A DNA stretch of 64,000 bases from contig OY992840.1 of the NCBI GenBank assembly GCA_963921425.1, positions 8,062,501 through 8,126,500 of the forward strand, given 5' to 3'. The translations under genes were made by a program, and so were the position numbers. The notes under the pieces are model-generated. The model made no database searches and was not told where the DNA came from. It worked only from the letters and a program-made list of their open reading frames with translations. Position 1 is the stretch's first letter, and each line of letters starts with the position of its first letter. Below are positions 39,901 through 51,380 of the stretch, in pieces. This stretch comes from Dryas octopetala. Its lineage: Eukaryota > Streptophyta > Magnoliopsida > Rosales > Rosaceae.

Positions 39901-40144
39901 TCTGAATCATGAATTTCCTTCTCAAAGACAAAATAAAGTATTCATACTTAGAAACAAAAGTATTTTCTACCCATTCATGGTTTAATGGAAAAGAATACAA
40001 CAAAATTAAACAAAACAAAAATTGGGTTGGTGCTGTTTAGAAAAATAATAAATAAAGTGGCTAGAGTGGGAATTCATAGTTTACCCTAGAAGATGAACTT
40101 CCTATAGCAGTGGCCATAGTGCTCTGAGACGACGTCGCAGCCAT
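30953..40144 (-). CDS. Linker-histone (H15) domain and AT-hook protein with long Q/E-rich repeats
   Basis: Likely a chromatin-binding protein of the plant GH1-HMGA/HON4-5 kind. Ten exons on the minus strand: 40144-40085, 37616-37458, 37337-about 35718, 35617-35510, 35409-35197, 35095-34883, 34785-33838, 33047-32862, 32599-32414, 32119-30953; about 1619 residues. Residues 69-137 are the winged-helix H15 domain (MIQTALTELNEEHGSTEEAI, SLLSHHLKKLSESGEIVI). A basic KRKRSERGRGRK patch follows, then five copies of a 65-70-residue Q/E-rich unit (REHGQQSQEP..EVNGQKSQKQ..VIVEKQNIAE). The C-terminus has four AT-hooks: LGRPPK near 1495 and GRGRPP near 1541, 1573 and 1603. Exons 4-7 and 8-9 are duplicates. 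The 3' border of exon 3 is the least certain (weak donor). Known HON4/5 proteins are under 500 residues, so this one is unusually long. DNA binding is inferred. Confidence 0.82.
33265..33715 (+). mobile_element. LINE fragment (zf-RVT end) in intron 7 of the AT-hook gene
   Basis: The plus strand, opposite to the host gene, encodes SDVLHRTRPLACLLPHWCVF, then GESVHHTLLHCPF-like and VKWV phrases in more than one frame. This is the Cys/His-rich zf-RVT region at the 3' end of plant L1-type LINE ORF2 (HWCVMCKxxGESxxHLLLHCPF). Stops and shifts are present; it is a 5'-truncated relic within the 790-bp intron between exons 7 and 8. Confidence 0.7.
34883..35617 (-). repeat. Tandem exon-intron duplications inside the AT-hook gene
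   Basis: Exons 5 (35409-35197) and 6 (35095-34883) are both exactly 213 bp and encode near-identical 71-residue blocks (EDCIEL..KMQEKLL.AIKLWNTRES ... NSNPS.TSQK ... PLPLSK). Exon 7 opens with the same block and exon 4 carries its second half. The introns between them are also alike (TTATTGCA..ATATATA..ACATTT..CCTTAG phrases on the plus strand). The unit period is about 314 bp. Confidence 0.9.
35940..37020 (-). repeat. Five-copy coding repeat in exon 3 of the AT-hook gene
   Basis: About 205-225 bp per copy, phase-preserving. Each encodes VTEQQREHGQQ, a Q/E stretch, a DDQNGSP-like turn, QDEVNGQKSQ and EIAVIVEKQNIAE. The copies are similar enough to have spread recently by unequal exchange. 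Confidence 0.85.
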
Positions 40145-40504
40145 AGTCCTTCGACTACGTCACTGATTTTGTTTAGTTCTTTGCTATTTTTATAAAGCAA
40201 TCAAAAACGAAACCTATAAATAGAGAAAAGAAAAAGTAACATAATGATTGAACCTCTGATTTATTGGATAGATTATAAGTTTGGATGTCACAGTTTATAG
40301 CCGGAGGGCGATCACAGGCTTTGACATGGAAAGGAAAGTCAAATTACACTTGGGCATTGAGAAGTACTGCTCGTGTTCCCTTTTTTGGCCAAAAGTACTG
40401 CTCTTGGTCGATTTTGGAATCTTCCGCGATTCTGATTAAAGATTTTGGCCCATTTGGGCTTTTTATAAGAAAACATGACACTTAGTTTCAAAACTAATAA
40501 AAGT
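40145..40504. other. Upstream region of the AT-hook gene
   Basis: About 360 bp between the start codon (40144) and the first MITE. It includes TACGTCA (40154-40160), a bZIP-type core. No gene seen. Confidence 0.4.
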
Positions 40505-40902
40505 GAAAAATGCATTTTTAGTCCATGTGTTTTACCTTGTAATTAATTTTAGTCCTTGTGTTTTTTAAATTATCAATTTAGTTTTTGTGTTTATATTTGC
40601 AAGTAATTTTAGTCAACTACCACCAATTGTAGCGGCGAATTTGTAGTGGATTTCACCAATTATGTCCAAGAGAGAGAGGGAAAGAAAGAAAGCTGATGTG
40701 GGAGAGAGAGATGGAGGGAAGGTGAAGATGGTGGTGGTGTGTTGCTGTTGGTGGTGGAAGGGAATAGAGGAATGATTTTAGTGGTGGTGGGCTAAAATTG
40801 CTCGCAAACATAAACACAGAGATCAAATTGACAATTTGAAAACACAAGGACTAAAATTGTTTACAAAGTAAAACATAGGGACTAAAAATGAATTTTTTCC
40901 CT
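40505..40902. repeat. MITE with about 90-bp inverted ends
   Basis: The left arm ATGCATTTTTAGTCCATGTG..TTTTAGTCCTTGTGTTTT is mirrored by the right arm AAAACACAAGGACTAAAATTG..GGGACTAAAAATGAAT. The 200-bp middle is GA/GGT-rich. It lies next to the AT-hook gene promoter. Confidence 0.8.
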
Positions 40903-40998
40903 AAAAAAATAAAAACGACCAAAAATAAAATAAATTAGTAGCTAGTGACCCTTTTTCTTATAGAAAGTTAGAAACTAGTAGTTTTTTTTTTTTTTTTT

Positions 40999-41299
40999 AA
41001 ATTACAGATTTAGTCTACTTATTTTATAGCTAGTTTAATTTTGGTCCATAATATTTTTTAAGTTCGGGTTTGGTCTATTTATTATCTAACTTGTTCGGTT
41101 TTGGTCTATTCTATCTATTTTGGATGGATATAGTTTATTTAAGGGGCAAATATGTAATTTCCTCTTAAAAATTTTATAAAATAAATAAAAAAGGTATATC
41201 TGCACCACCCTCTTCCCCCCACCCACACCCAGCATCGACCCACACCCCTCCCAACCCAGCCCCTCTCCGGCCTCTCTCCTTTTTTTTTTTTTTTTTTTT

Positions 41300-41378
<79 letters not shown>

Positions 41379-42051
41379 ATCTATATTCCCTCTCTTCGGC
41401 CACCCCACCCTACCCCAGCACCACCCTCTTCCCCTACCCAGTCCTTCCCACCCACATACACCCACACCAAGCCTCGACCCACACCCCTTCCAACCTAGCC
41501 CATCTTCAGCCTCCCTTTCTTCTATCTCTTTCTCTCTTCCCTCTCTTCGGCCACCCCACCCCAGCCCCTCCCCAAACTCCTTTATCTTTTCCCCCTCCCA
41601 ATCCCCGAACTCATCTCTCTCTTCCCTCTCCCTGACCTCCTCTTTCTTTCTCTTCCCTCTCTCCGACCACCTCTCTCCGATCGGGGTTGAGTGGGGGGAG
41701 GGGTACATGGATGGGTTTAGGTGGCAGCGGCTACTAGCCTGGCTGGGTGAGGTTGGGGGAGGAGGCGGGGCAGGGCTAGGTTGGGTGGGGGTGGAGGTGG
41801 TCCGGCGAGGCTTGGGGGAAGGGTTTTCTTTTAATTTTTTATTTATTTTTGTTTTTGTTTTAATTTTAGTTTATAAATTTTGTATGTGAAAATTACATAT
41901 TTGTCCCTCAAATAAACGGCATCCATCCAAAATAGAAAGAATGTACAAAAACCGAACAAGTCAGATAATAAGTGGACTAAAACCGAATTTAAAAAAGATC
42001 ATGGACCAAAATTGAACTACTTATGAAGTAAGTGGACCAAAATTGTAATTT
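40999..42051. repeat. Large fold-back MITE, about 1.05 kb with 160-bp inverted ends
   Basis: Left arm 40999-41160 (AAATTACAGATTTAGTCTAC..ACTTGTTCGGTTTTGGT..ATTTTGGATGGAT..AAATATGTAATTT) is matched by reverse-complement arm 41887-42051. The inside is C/T-rich, with a (CT)n tract (41304-41390) and two copies of a CCACCCACACCC-type block (41200-41280 and 41415-41520). No transposase. Confidence 0.85.
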
Positions 42052-42164
42052 ATGCTTTTTTATCTTATCAACAATGGTCCCACATTACTTAGACCAAATG
42101 GTCATTGGTAGTGTAGAGTATAAGTGGGGGAGTTTGATGTCTTGAGTAACATTGGGTTTTTTTT

Positions 42165-42665
42165 AGGCTTAATTGTGTTTTTACCACCCAAAGTTTACAT
42201 TGATTCCCACTTTACCACCCAGAACTTTATTTGTCCCACTTTACCACCCAAAGTTTACATTGATTTCCACTTTACCACCCATAACTTTATTTGTCTCACT
42301 TTACCACCCAAAGTTTACATTGATTCCCACTTTACCACTCATAACTTTATTTGTCCCACTTTACCACCCAAAATTTACATTGATTCCCACTTTACCACCC
42401 AAAACTATTTTTCGTGTCCCAGTTAACCTTTTTCCGTCTATTCTGTCACTCTAGATTCAGGGGGTAAAGTAGGAATCAATGTAAACTTTGGGTGGTAAAG
42501 TGAGAATCAATGTAAACTTTGGGTGGTAAAGTGGGACAGATAAAGTTCTGAGTGGTAACGTGAGAATCAATGTAAACTTTGGGTGGTAAAGTGGGACAAA
42601 TAAAGTTCTGGGTGGTAAAGTGGGAATCACCCCAAACTTTGGTTGGTAAAAACACAATTAAGCCT
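42165..42665. repeat. MITE whose inverted ends are themselves tandem repeats
   Basis: The left end AGGCTTAATTGTGTTTTTAC and right end GTAAAAACACAATTAAGCCT are perfect inverted repeats over 20 bases. Inside, a unit of about 60 bp (TTTACCACCCAAAGTTTACA, then TTGATTCCCACTTTACCACC) is repeated about four times on the left and three times, inverted, on the right. The whole 501 bp can fold into a long hairpin. Confidence 0.88.
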
Positions 42666-42861
42666 TTTTTTTTAAGCCAAAATGGAAAATAGAATCGGTC
42701 ACAATCAAGTCCACTTTAATGAAATCACAAGAAAAAATGCGCTAAACATGGAGCTTAGTGCGCGCCCCCCCTTTTTTTTTTTTATGCGTCTGGAGTATTG
42801 CCATTGTTCAACAATTACAAGCCACTCTCAAATAATGGTTAATGCTGCACTATACATCACC

Positions 42862-42900
42862 CAGGGCCGGCCCTGAGGGTAGCCCAACGCCTAAGGCCCC
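42862..42900 (+). repeat. Isolated hAT-like element end
   Basis: CAGGGCCGGCCCTGAGGG resembles the CAGGG..CCCTG ends of common plant hAT MITEs. No matching right end was found in the window, so it is probably truncated. Confidence 0.35.
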
Positions 42901-42999
42901 CAAATCTCAAGGGCCCTGAAATTTTATAATCCTTTATATGATATATCTTATATGTTAGTCTAAAAGATTTTGATATGTGCCTCCAAGTAATATATATAT

Positions 43000-43540
43000 A
43001 TATATATATGAGTGTTTTAAAACTAACTGGTTAACATATTAATATAAAGGTAATCATGCTTTTGAGTCCACCACATAACTAATCTCATAATCCGAACAGT
43101 TTATTTTTTAGGCCATACTTCAAAAATCATCATTGCAAAAATCCAACTACATCATAAATCATTTAGTCATCTAATTGTGATAAAATAAATAGACGATCAC
43201 TGTTTTTGATAAAAGCATATAAATAATTGCTATCATAATCAAATGGCTAAATGAATTTTGATTTTGGAGATTTTTTACAGAGATGATCTTTGAAGTAGGG
43301 CCTAAAAAATGGACGGTTCAGATTTTGAGATTATATTGTGCGGTGAGCCTAACATGGTGATTATCTTTGTATTAACTTGCTAACTAGTTAGTTTTAAAGC
43401 ATTCTTATATATGAGGAGTACTCTAAAACTAACCAGTTAGCAAGTTAATACGAAGCTAACCATGCTTTTGGGCTCACCACATAACTAATCTCATAATCCA
43501 AACCATCAATTATTTAGGCCTTACTTCAAAGATCATTAAA
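43000..43540. repeat. Fold-back MITE plus an adjoining half copy of the same family
   Basis: 43000-43412 has arms from GAGTGTTTTAAAACTAACTGG to the mirrored AGTTAGTTTTAAAGCATTCT. 43413-43540 is a second left half in tandem (GAGTACTCTAAAACTAACC..GGGCTCACCACATAACTAAT). Confidence 0.75.
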
Positions 43541-45011
43541 AAAGTTCCAATTCAAAAGTAAAAATAGCCCAATTTGAAAATAAGGCCATCAATTTGTTAA
43601 ACTCACCAACTAAACAAATACTTATTTAATTTAACTAAGTAAATTAAAGGAAAAAAAAAAGTTATAGAATCCCTCAAAGTGAAAAAGAACTCAGAACCCA
43701 AATCTCATTATCCCCAAATTTCGAAAAGAAAACCAACACCAAACCTTTTTATCTCACACTCAAGAAATTTTGGTCATGGATCAATTTACACTTACCCAAC
43801 GTGAGATAAGTTGTGTTGTTGTCGTCTTGGGTCAATTTAAATAATGTATGGTTTTTTATTCTTTGAGAAAAATTGAAAACTAGGGTTAAATTTATTGAAA
43901 GTACCACTTTTAAAAATTAGAGATTGGGTGATTTGGTCCCTTGGGTGTATTGGAATTTGTAAAACTGCAACTTTTAGTACCTGCCAGCTGGCAAGTAGGC
44001 AGTGGCCTGGAGTCAACTTGGAATCAAATGCAGTAACCTGATTCTTAATAAAGTGACCTATTTGTAACATTTTAATGATTATGGTATTATAGGTTAAAAA
44101 AAATAACTATTATGTAGTCTAGGATAATTAAATCTAGTAATTTTTTAAGCTAGCAAGCATCTTATATGTTAAATTGTTCATTATAGTAAGATAATGAAGA
44201 AAATTCTTTAAATTACTATATAGAACAATTTACTATAATTGTTAAATTAATGATATTGTTAAATTTTACTCTATTACTATATTGAATAAATTAACATATA
44301 AGATGCTTGCTATTTTACTATATTACTATATTGACAAATTAATGATATTGTAATTTCGACAATACTACTTCTACTTAGTAACATGCATGCTTGTAACTGT
44401 TAGTAAATAGTGAGTGTGTTTGGAGCCTTTGTAAGCCCGCCACGTGGCATTTATCCGGAAAAGCCCTAAAGATGACCCAAAACTCTTAAAAGAGGATTTG
44501 GACCAAGGCAAGTTGGGCCGTCAGAAATACTCTTAGCCCAGAACAAATGACAAATCCCAATGGGTCCAAACTCCATTCTGAAGCCGCCTTGCTAAGACAT
44601 CTTCGGCAGGTAAAAAAGAAGAGATCATTCGAGACATCTTCAACCGGTAGAAGGAAATGAGCCGAGCCAAGACATATATCTTAATTTATTAAGATTAAGG
44701 GTTGCAAAGGTTCTTACCTTCTCATCATATATCATCTTTCCCAAGTCATCGCAAAGCAAAGTCGTGGACTTTCATGTATAAGAGTATAAGACATTGTTTA
44801 AAACAAAATTGGGTACGTGCCATATTCTCATGTGAGTATTAGGTTTTAGTACTCAACTATTTTAAAATCATTTTCTTTTCATCTTTCCTTATATTTTAGA
44901 AGAAGTTAAGGTGACCATTTTTTTATATGAGTGCTGAATGTAGTAGTTACCGAGCACTCGGTATCAAGTGCAAACATGCGCATGTTTGAACCCGAACAAC
45001 TTTGTGTATAT
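43541..45011. other. AT-rich spacer with possible retroelement scrap
   Basis: 44100-44380 is very AT-rich, with AGCAAGCATCTTATATG at 44152 and its inverse near 44297. 44430-44700 is GC-richer (CCACGTGGCATTTATCCGG, CGGCAGG, AACCGGTAG) and resembles retroelement terminal sequence, but no partner was found. No gene. Confidence 0.35.
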
Positions 45012-45215
45012 ATATTGGAGTGTTCTAAAGCTAACTAGTTAGCAAGTTAATACGAAGCTAACTACCATTTTGAGCTCACTATATGACTAATTTCATAATT
45101 CGAACTGTTCATTTGTTAGGCATCACTTCAAAGATTATCATTGCAAAAAATCAACCAAATAAAAATTCATTTAGCCATCTAACTGTGATCAAATAAATAG
45201 ACGAACATTTTGACT
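45012..45215 (+). repeat. Fourth half copy of the 43-kb MITE family
   Basis: It starts TTGGAGTGTTCTAAAGCTAAC and runs through AAATTCATTTAGCCATCTAAC..AAATAAATAGACGA, the same order as 43010-43200. The mirrored arm is absent. Confidence 0.7.
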
Positions 45216-45802
45216 ATTTGTTATTTAATTCTAAAATTTTTGATTTTTTTTTTCTTAATTTTATTTTAAGTATAAAATATATATTTTTTTTTTTTGTGAA
45301 AAATTGTTATTTAGAAGCATGTGTATTGTTCAATTTTTAAAATGCCCTAACTATAAATTGACAAAAATATTATTATGGTTTAACAAGAAAATAGATGAAA
45401 TGTGACTATAGATGCCACAATGTCACACATAAATAATTATGGGTGATAAATAGTTTTTATTAAGTAGTAAAATTGCCCAACTCAAAAAAAAAAAAAGTTG
45501 TAAAATTGCACATATCCTATAATATGAAATATGAATGGTATTAATGCAAAAAAGCAAAGGAATTAAGCTGGCAATTATATTTGTTTGTCGGTTAGACTAT
45601 TTATATTTAGGTGCGAGTATTGGGTGTTAATAGTGTCATATTCAGCTATTTTAAAAACAAATTAAGGTGATCATAAGGTTTGTGGACCCGGTTAATTGCA
45701 TTTTTGTTTTGAGTACCGAATCCGGAGAAGTCAACTACTTTGGAAATAGGTAACCTTTTAAATCAGATTAAAACATTGAGCCTATGGGTTGTATAGGTTG
45801 AA

Positions 45803-47625
45803 CTAGTGTTCTTGCCCGCGCGATGCTGCGGGTCTGAAAAAATTATAAAATCTGTTTGAGCATTATGAAATTTAAGTTGAAAGTTTTGGAAATGTTGTTA
45901 AGGTTTGTAAAATTCATATTCTATCTATCCAAGTTACAGCTATGCTTGTGCAATTCACATATGGCATCAGAATACAATCATAAAAATAAGCAGAATAACT
46001 ATTTCAAGCAATAAATAAAGAAATTACTTCTAATTAGAAGTCCGTGCAAGTATGGAACTGTGAAGATATTGACAAACCTGCAGAACTGGAGTTTTAACTT
46101 CAATTAAATTAACAAAATTTAACAAACATGTTTCTAAACAGTAGCATCAATGTTGCTGATGCATTTAAAGTTACAAAATGGTGGTTGATAGTATGTTTTT
46201 TATGCTGGTTGTCATATTAAGATATTGTTGATATCTTAATAAAGCAAACATACAAAAAATATTACAACACTTGGTTATATAATTGTATGGGATACATAAC
46301 AAAAGAGCAAGATTCACTGTTGAAAAGTTGTTTTATGGATCTGCAGGGGTGGATGTATGGGTTTGAGAAGATTTTTGTTCAGTGTTGCTGGGCTGGTCAT
46401 CCTCTTTGTTGTCTCCTGCAGGTGGATGCTTCTCTGTATTACTGGAAAATTAGAGTATGCGTATATGAATTGTCAAATTGTAAAATGCATATAGATTGTT
46501 TAATCAGTTGAGATTAGTCTCTGAACTGAACAACAGTTGGTAGTTAAAAGTAGTATCAATTCAATTTAATTTTAACTAACATTATGATATTTTTGAATAG
46601 GAATTGAATGGGCTGAGTGGTATTAAAAAATATATGCAAAGTTTCCACGTACACATTTTGTGAAAATGATGTGGAGTACATGCTTTTTTCTGAAAACAAT
46701 GTTGGCCTAAAAATAATTTGTCCAGCAAAGTATATAGTTTGTTTTTGCATAATACATTAAGAATTGATTCTTGGAAACTGATGATAGAGTAAGTAACAGT
46801 AAAACATAAATGAATGAATGTAAGTAGTATCATTAAATCACTTAATTAACAAAATAAATTGTGCAATGTTTGAGCTAAAGCAGATAGTTGAGTCTATGTA
46901 AAATTTGACTGTGTATAATGGTAAAATTTTAGTCCATGTAATTTAAAAGTGCAGACATATTCTTTAACGTGTAATAAAAACACATATGAATGTAAAAACT
47001 TTATTTGAATGAGATTGATAAGATGCAAGATCGAAAGAGGCTGGCAAAAATGATTCTAGCAATTTAAGCCATTGAATCAGAATGAACACCTTTAACGAAT
47101 TGAAAGTAGTTTTACATAACAGTAGAAGTTAATTCATGCATAAAAATGAAGTTCAACTAAAAATCTCACAATAATGCAAGGTAAGGAAGCCTTAGAAAAA
47201 AAAAAAAAGAAAAAAAAAAGAAAAAAAGAAGAAGAGAATTTTCAACCAAGGCATAAAGATTTGGAGAGAGAGAAAGAGAGAATGAGAAGTTAACCAATGA
47301 AAAGAAGCTTTGCACAACAGGAGAAGTTAACCTATTGCTAAAAATGACATTAATGTAAGATCTCACAATAAATGAGGGACAGTAAGCTGGAGATAGAGGA
47401 TGAGAAGTATAAACAGAGGAAGTTGGAAATTAGTTTTCAAAGTTTGGTTCATAATTTTTATAGTCGTATATGCAATTTTTTAAGAAGTATAAAGCATGTC
47501 TTTGAGGTGTTGCAATTTATAAGAGAAACAATTTATTATGCCTGTGTGTTGTTGCAGGTGAGAAAAGTAAAAAGATAATTGTGATTGAGTATATAAAATT
47601 GGTGACATATATATATATATAGAGA
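45803..47625 (-). mobile_element. Helitron-like element A (non-autonomous)
   Basis: Read on the minus strand, it begins A|TCTCTATATATATAT at 47625 and ends with a GC-rich hairpin CCCGCAGCATCGCGCGGG (45832-45815), nine bases before CTAG at 45806-45803, followed by T. These are the usual Helitron marks: 5' TC, 3' hairpin, CTRR, and insertion between A and T. No Rep/helicase is visible. 45945-46110 shares sequence with element B, including a short piece coding for EVKTPVLQ of lysyl-tRNA synthetase. Confidence 0.55.
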
Positions 47626-47928
47626 TGAAAATATAGTTTATTATATTATTTTGTGATGGAAAAATAACTCAAATTATTTCAGATCAAGACGTAAGCGAAA
47701 TAAGCATCGCATACTCAGCCACAATAAAAGTAGTTTAAGAAAAATTCTAAACACATAGTAGGCTATAATATTTTCTTCCTTATCAATCTATACCTAGTAA
47801 ATGTGCCTGTGCGGTGCCGCGGGTGTGGAATTTTTCCTCCCATCCTTCTCTAATGAAATGCCTGCATTCCATACTACTGAAGTTAGTTTTCTGACCCCTT
47901 AATGCTATAAAGTCCCAAGAATACATGG

Positions 47929-48500
47929 GATCAAATAGTCAATTGGAATTTAATTGGCTTGGCCTATGTTTGGCGGCCAAGAAAAGGCCAAGTAAAAGAG
48001 AGAAAGAAACAAAAAAACATAAATTGGCATCTCACAATTTTCTGTTAGATTGTTAAATCCAAATCTTTATCAAATAGTAGAAGATTTAGTCACCCTAATT
48101 GATCAAAACAGCTTCCTAAAATGGTTTTAAAAGAGTAAGAGAAATTAGGAACAGAGATAGTACCAATTAATCTACACAAATTGTAGAAAGATCAGAGGAG
48201 AGAAAAAAGTGGAGACTTTACCTTGAGCCTGAGGATTACAGACATTGAAGACAAAGCTGCTTGTGGGCAACACCAATATGAAAATCTAAATATGTATGTA
48301 AACATTGACATCAATAGCAAATGAAATTCAGATCTTAAACATCAAGAAAATCAAAAGCTCACAAAATGAACACCCAGTTAAAATAAAATGTTGCGATCAA
48401 ATAGTCAATTGGAATTTAATTGGCTTGGCCTCTGTTTGGCTGCCAACAAAAGACCAAGTAAAAGAGGGAAAGAAACAAAAAACAGAAATTGACAGCTCAC
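47929..48500. repeat. Direct repeat of about 105 bp, 466 bp apart, in Helitron B
   Basis: GATCAAATAGTCAATTGGAA..GGCTTGGCC..GTTTGGC opens both 47929-48030 and 48395-48500, about 90 percent alike. Confidence 0.8.
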
Positions 48501-49404
48501 CGTTTCTGTCCGGTTCTGTCCCTGTAGCTTAAGAAATGGTGAGCCTTTGACAGATAAAATGAAAACTATTTTGGCAACTCAAGCCAACTCATCAACAATC
48601 AAAATCATCACAACCATCACAAATCACCAACAACATGACCATTAACATTTCTAAATTATCCAATGATTCAATTAATATCTAACATATCATGGCAAGCTAA
48701 GATGCAGTGATTTCATATTGGATGGTTCGAATCAATTAATGATATTTAGAGGCTGCTATACATAACACAAAAAATCGGAATAAATGGGCCAGCCCAAGAA
48801 AAAGATGGATGAATACATATATACAGAGAACAACTGTTTAAATGTACAGTACATCATAAATGTAAATTTTGTACAAACATTTTTTAATTGAAGATGTTAC
48901 ATACATTTTTTAAGATGTATTAATTTTTATATATTATTTAAATTTTACAAACTGCCTCTATTTATGTAAACTTCTCTGTTGCTCTCCTGGAAAATATGAG
49001 AAATGTATGTAACACTCACCAACATTCTCTCATTTTAATTTGAGAAATGTATGAATTTTATAAAAAAGAAAAAACACTCACCAACATTCTCTTTAAGTGG
49101 AGCTCAGTCGCTATTCACAAATACAGCTCCCTTCCAAGTGAATGTACGTAACAAATGGCCTAGCTTCCACTCCACCAGCTGCTCCCTAGTTGATCAAATT
49201 AATTAAAAACCAAGTTTCAGGTATATATAATCCTTGTGCAATTCACATATGGCATCAGAATAAAATCATAAAAATAAGCAGAAATTAACTATTTCAGGCA
49301 ATAAATAAACAAATTACTTCTAATCAGAAAATGGCCAAACAGTCTATCAACTCAACTATGCTAGAACTCCATGCAACTATGAAACTGTGAAGATATTGAA
49401 AAAC

Positions 49405-49476
49405 CTGCAGAACTGGAGTTTCAACTTCAACAAAACCAAAAGATTTGACTGCCTTGCATATCTCTGATACAATGCA
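49405..49476 (-). pseudogene. Captured exon fragment of chloroplast/mitochondrial-type lysyl-tRNA synthetase
   Basis: Encodes IVSEICKAVKSFGFVEVET followed by PVLQ, then a GT donor at 49404. This matches the class II LysRS block (KIVSEIRKTVES.GFVEVETPVLQ). The isolated exon lacks the catalytic motifs that follow in the true gene. Confidence 0.65.
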
Positions 49477-49762
49477 CTCAGTATAATAAATGAGTAAGTC
49501 ATTTTCAAGCATGAAACTATAAATGTGAAATTCTCAAACATAAAAAACAACTTCTCACACACCTAGAAGGCTTTAATTGTTTTATGGTTAGGAGAGAAGA
49601 CATGTGCAAAGGTGAGAAATAGGGCTGTGATTTATATTTAATATACAATGTAATCAAGATAATAAATCCAGTCTATTTCTTTTCCCCCAAAGTGCTTATT
49701 AAGACATGCCATATATGGATGTAACAAAGTGCTTCTTATAGGGAAAAAAAAAAAAAAGAATA

Positions 49763-50668
49763 ACCCAAGGCTGGTCTTCGCTCACGGGGATTTTGCACAG
49801 CCTTTGCAGGAACAACTTCATTTTTGTGTTTCAGTGCTTCTGTGGTATCAGAGTTCATAATTTCAGAAGTACCACTTACAATGTTTTTCACCTGATCTTC
49901 AACTTTAGTTGGACTATGTAGTAAGACCTGAAAAAGCACAGGAAATAATTAACTATGATTGCTTCCCTTCCCAGTAATTAAACTGCAAAGTACCATGTCA
50001 TTGACTAACAACAAAAGATTACATGATTTTCATGAATACGAAACTTGAACCCTCAAATAGATATTGAGAATGTAAATGTAGTTATAGAGTCAAATCCACA
50101 CTGTATGTGAAAGACTAAGCTATAAATTCAGTAATGAAAATTGAATTGATTCTCAGTCTGCTTGTAAATAACGAAGAAATAGTATTCCAAGCTTTTCGAC
50201 AATCAATATCTCCAAAAATTTGAGAGGCAAAATCAACCCATTATAATTTTGAGCTATCCCAGATTCCAAGTCTAAAACAAAAACTCAAAAATTTATGTTA
50301 TATGCATTTATTTATTTATTATCATTCGTTTTCTCAATAACCAAACTCGAACTGGCCTGCATTTAAAAACCCAGATCAAAATAGTTACATTGAGCTCAAT
50401 CAATCAGGCACTGAGCTCATTTATTAAAAAAGATAGAGCAACATAAAATCAACCACAACATCAGTTAATGGCATAAAAATAATAAATCATGGACAGATTA
50501 ATCAGGAAAAATAAACCATCAATCTCACAGGTTAAAGCTCTGCAACGATAATATGAAAACCCATTTACCATTTCATTTTGGGGTAAGTGATCACTGGTCC
50601 TTTCTTCATGCATCCAATGTAGGCTTGTGAATGTGTTCGTTCCTTGGCTAGAAGTGTTGCTAGTCGAT
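49763..50668 (-). pseudogene. Captured two-exon fragment of CENP-C (inner kinetochore protein)
   Basis: 50668-50569 ends THE..DHLPQNEM-like sequence at a GT donor. 49927-49763 begins after a TTTTTCAG acceptor and encodes VLLHSPTKVEDQVKNIVSG and ends AVQNPRERRPALG. Arabidopsis CENP-C has NKRERRPGLDRKR after a similar acidic stretch, and related plant proteins have LLSPTKL..QAK. The frame ends abruptly at 49763, and no CENP-C motif or cupin domain is present. The intron is retained, so capture was at DNA level. The assignment rests mainly on the RERRPALG block. Confidence 0.5.
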
Positions 50669-51162
50669 CTGACAAATCATAGAAACATTGGTGAATTTTA
50701 ATGTGCTCATGCTCACTGTTTATTATATACTTAAAGTCTGCATTTTAATTTACCTGTACACACATTATATACTCAAAAGTCTGCTTTTTAACATAGTGGT
50801 TACAGAATCAGAAAAATACATAAACTTGTACTTCAGCAGCAAATCCCTGTAAAATTTTTCTAGCAATGAGATTTCTATAAAGTCGTTTTTCAACAACCTG
50901 TGCATCATCCAACATGTACTGGTTTTGCCAAATAAACATGGCAGAATACAACGCAAATCCAGAAAAAACATGAAGGTCACAACACCTCAACGAAACCCCA
51001 TTTTTCTCAACCCTACACATCTCAATGAGTGAACAAAATAACTAACAAAATCCCAACAATAATTCCTCATAAAAAAAGCATAGAACTCTGAACCCATGAA
51101 AACCATACCAAGCCATGTGAGGGAAGATTGATGCTAACCAAACCAGTTGCAAAATAGTATAC

Positions 51163-51380
51163 CTTCATTTCTGCTCTGGAGTCTGAATCGAACACATCAG
51201 CAGAAAACCCACGCCAAGAGGAGAATAACGGGAAAGCCGCTGGCCTTTGGAGGCTGTCGTGAAGCATCGTCGGCCCAAGTGAGTAGCCCAAAGAGACTCC
51301 CCGTGGCGAGGAGAACGAAGCCCAGGTGGTCCGGCCTCATGACACCACCGGGAAGGGCGAGTCAATGCCGATGAACCCAA
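51163..51380 (-). pseudogene. GC-rich leader exon of unknown origin
   Basis: Ends AEMK at a GT donor (51162). One frame reads LGYSLGPTMLHDSLQ and PLFSSWRGFSADVF, which looks like a mitochondrial targeting leader. I do not recognise the source gene. Confidence 0.35.

Noticed and set aside
41139-41708. 189-codon Arg/Glu-rich minus-strand frame
   Set aside because: It comes from the (CT)n and CCACCC simple sequence inside a fold-back MITE.
42124-42657. Repetitive PPKVYIDSHFTT-type frames on both strands
   Set aside because: Readings of the 60-bp unit of the MITE at 42165-42665, not a protein.
50765-51020. Minus-strand frame with VVEKRLYRNLIARKILQGF as another captured exon
   Set aside because: It reads like coding sequence, but I cannot match it to a family or find good splice borders.
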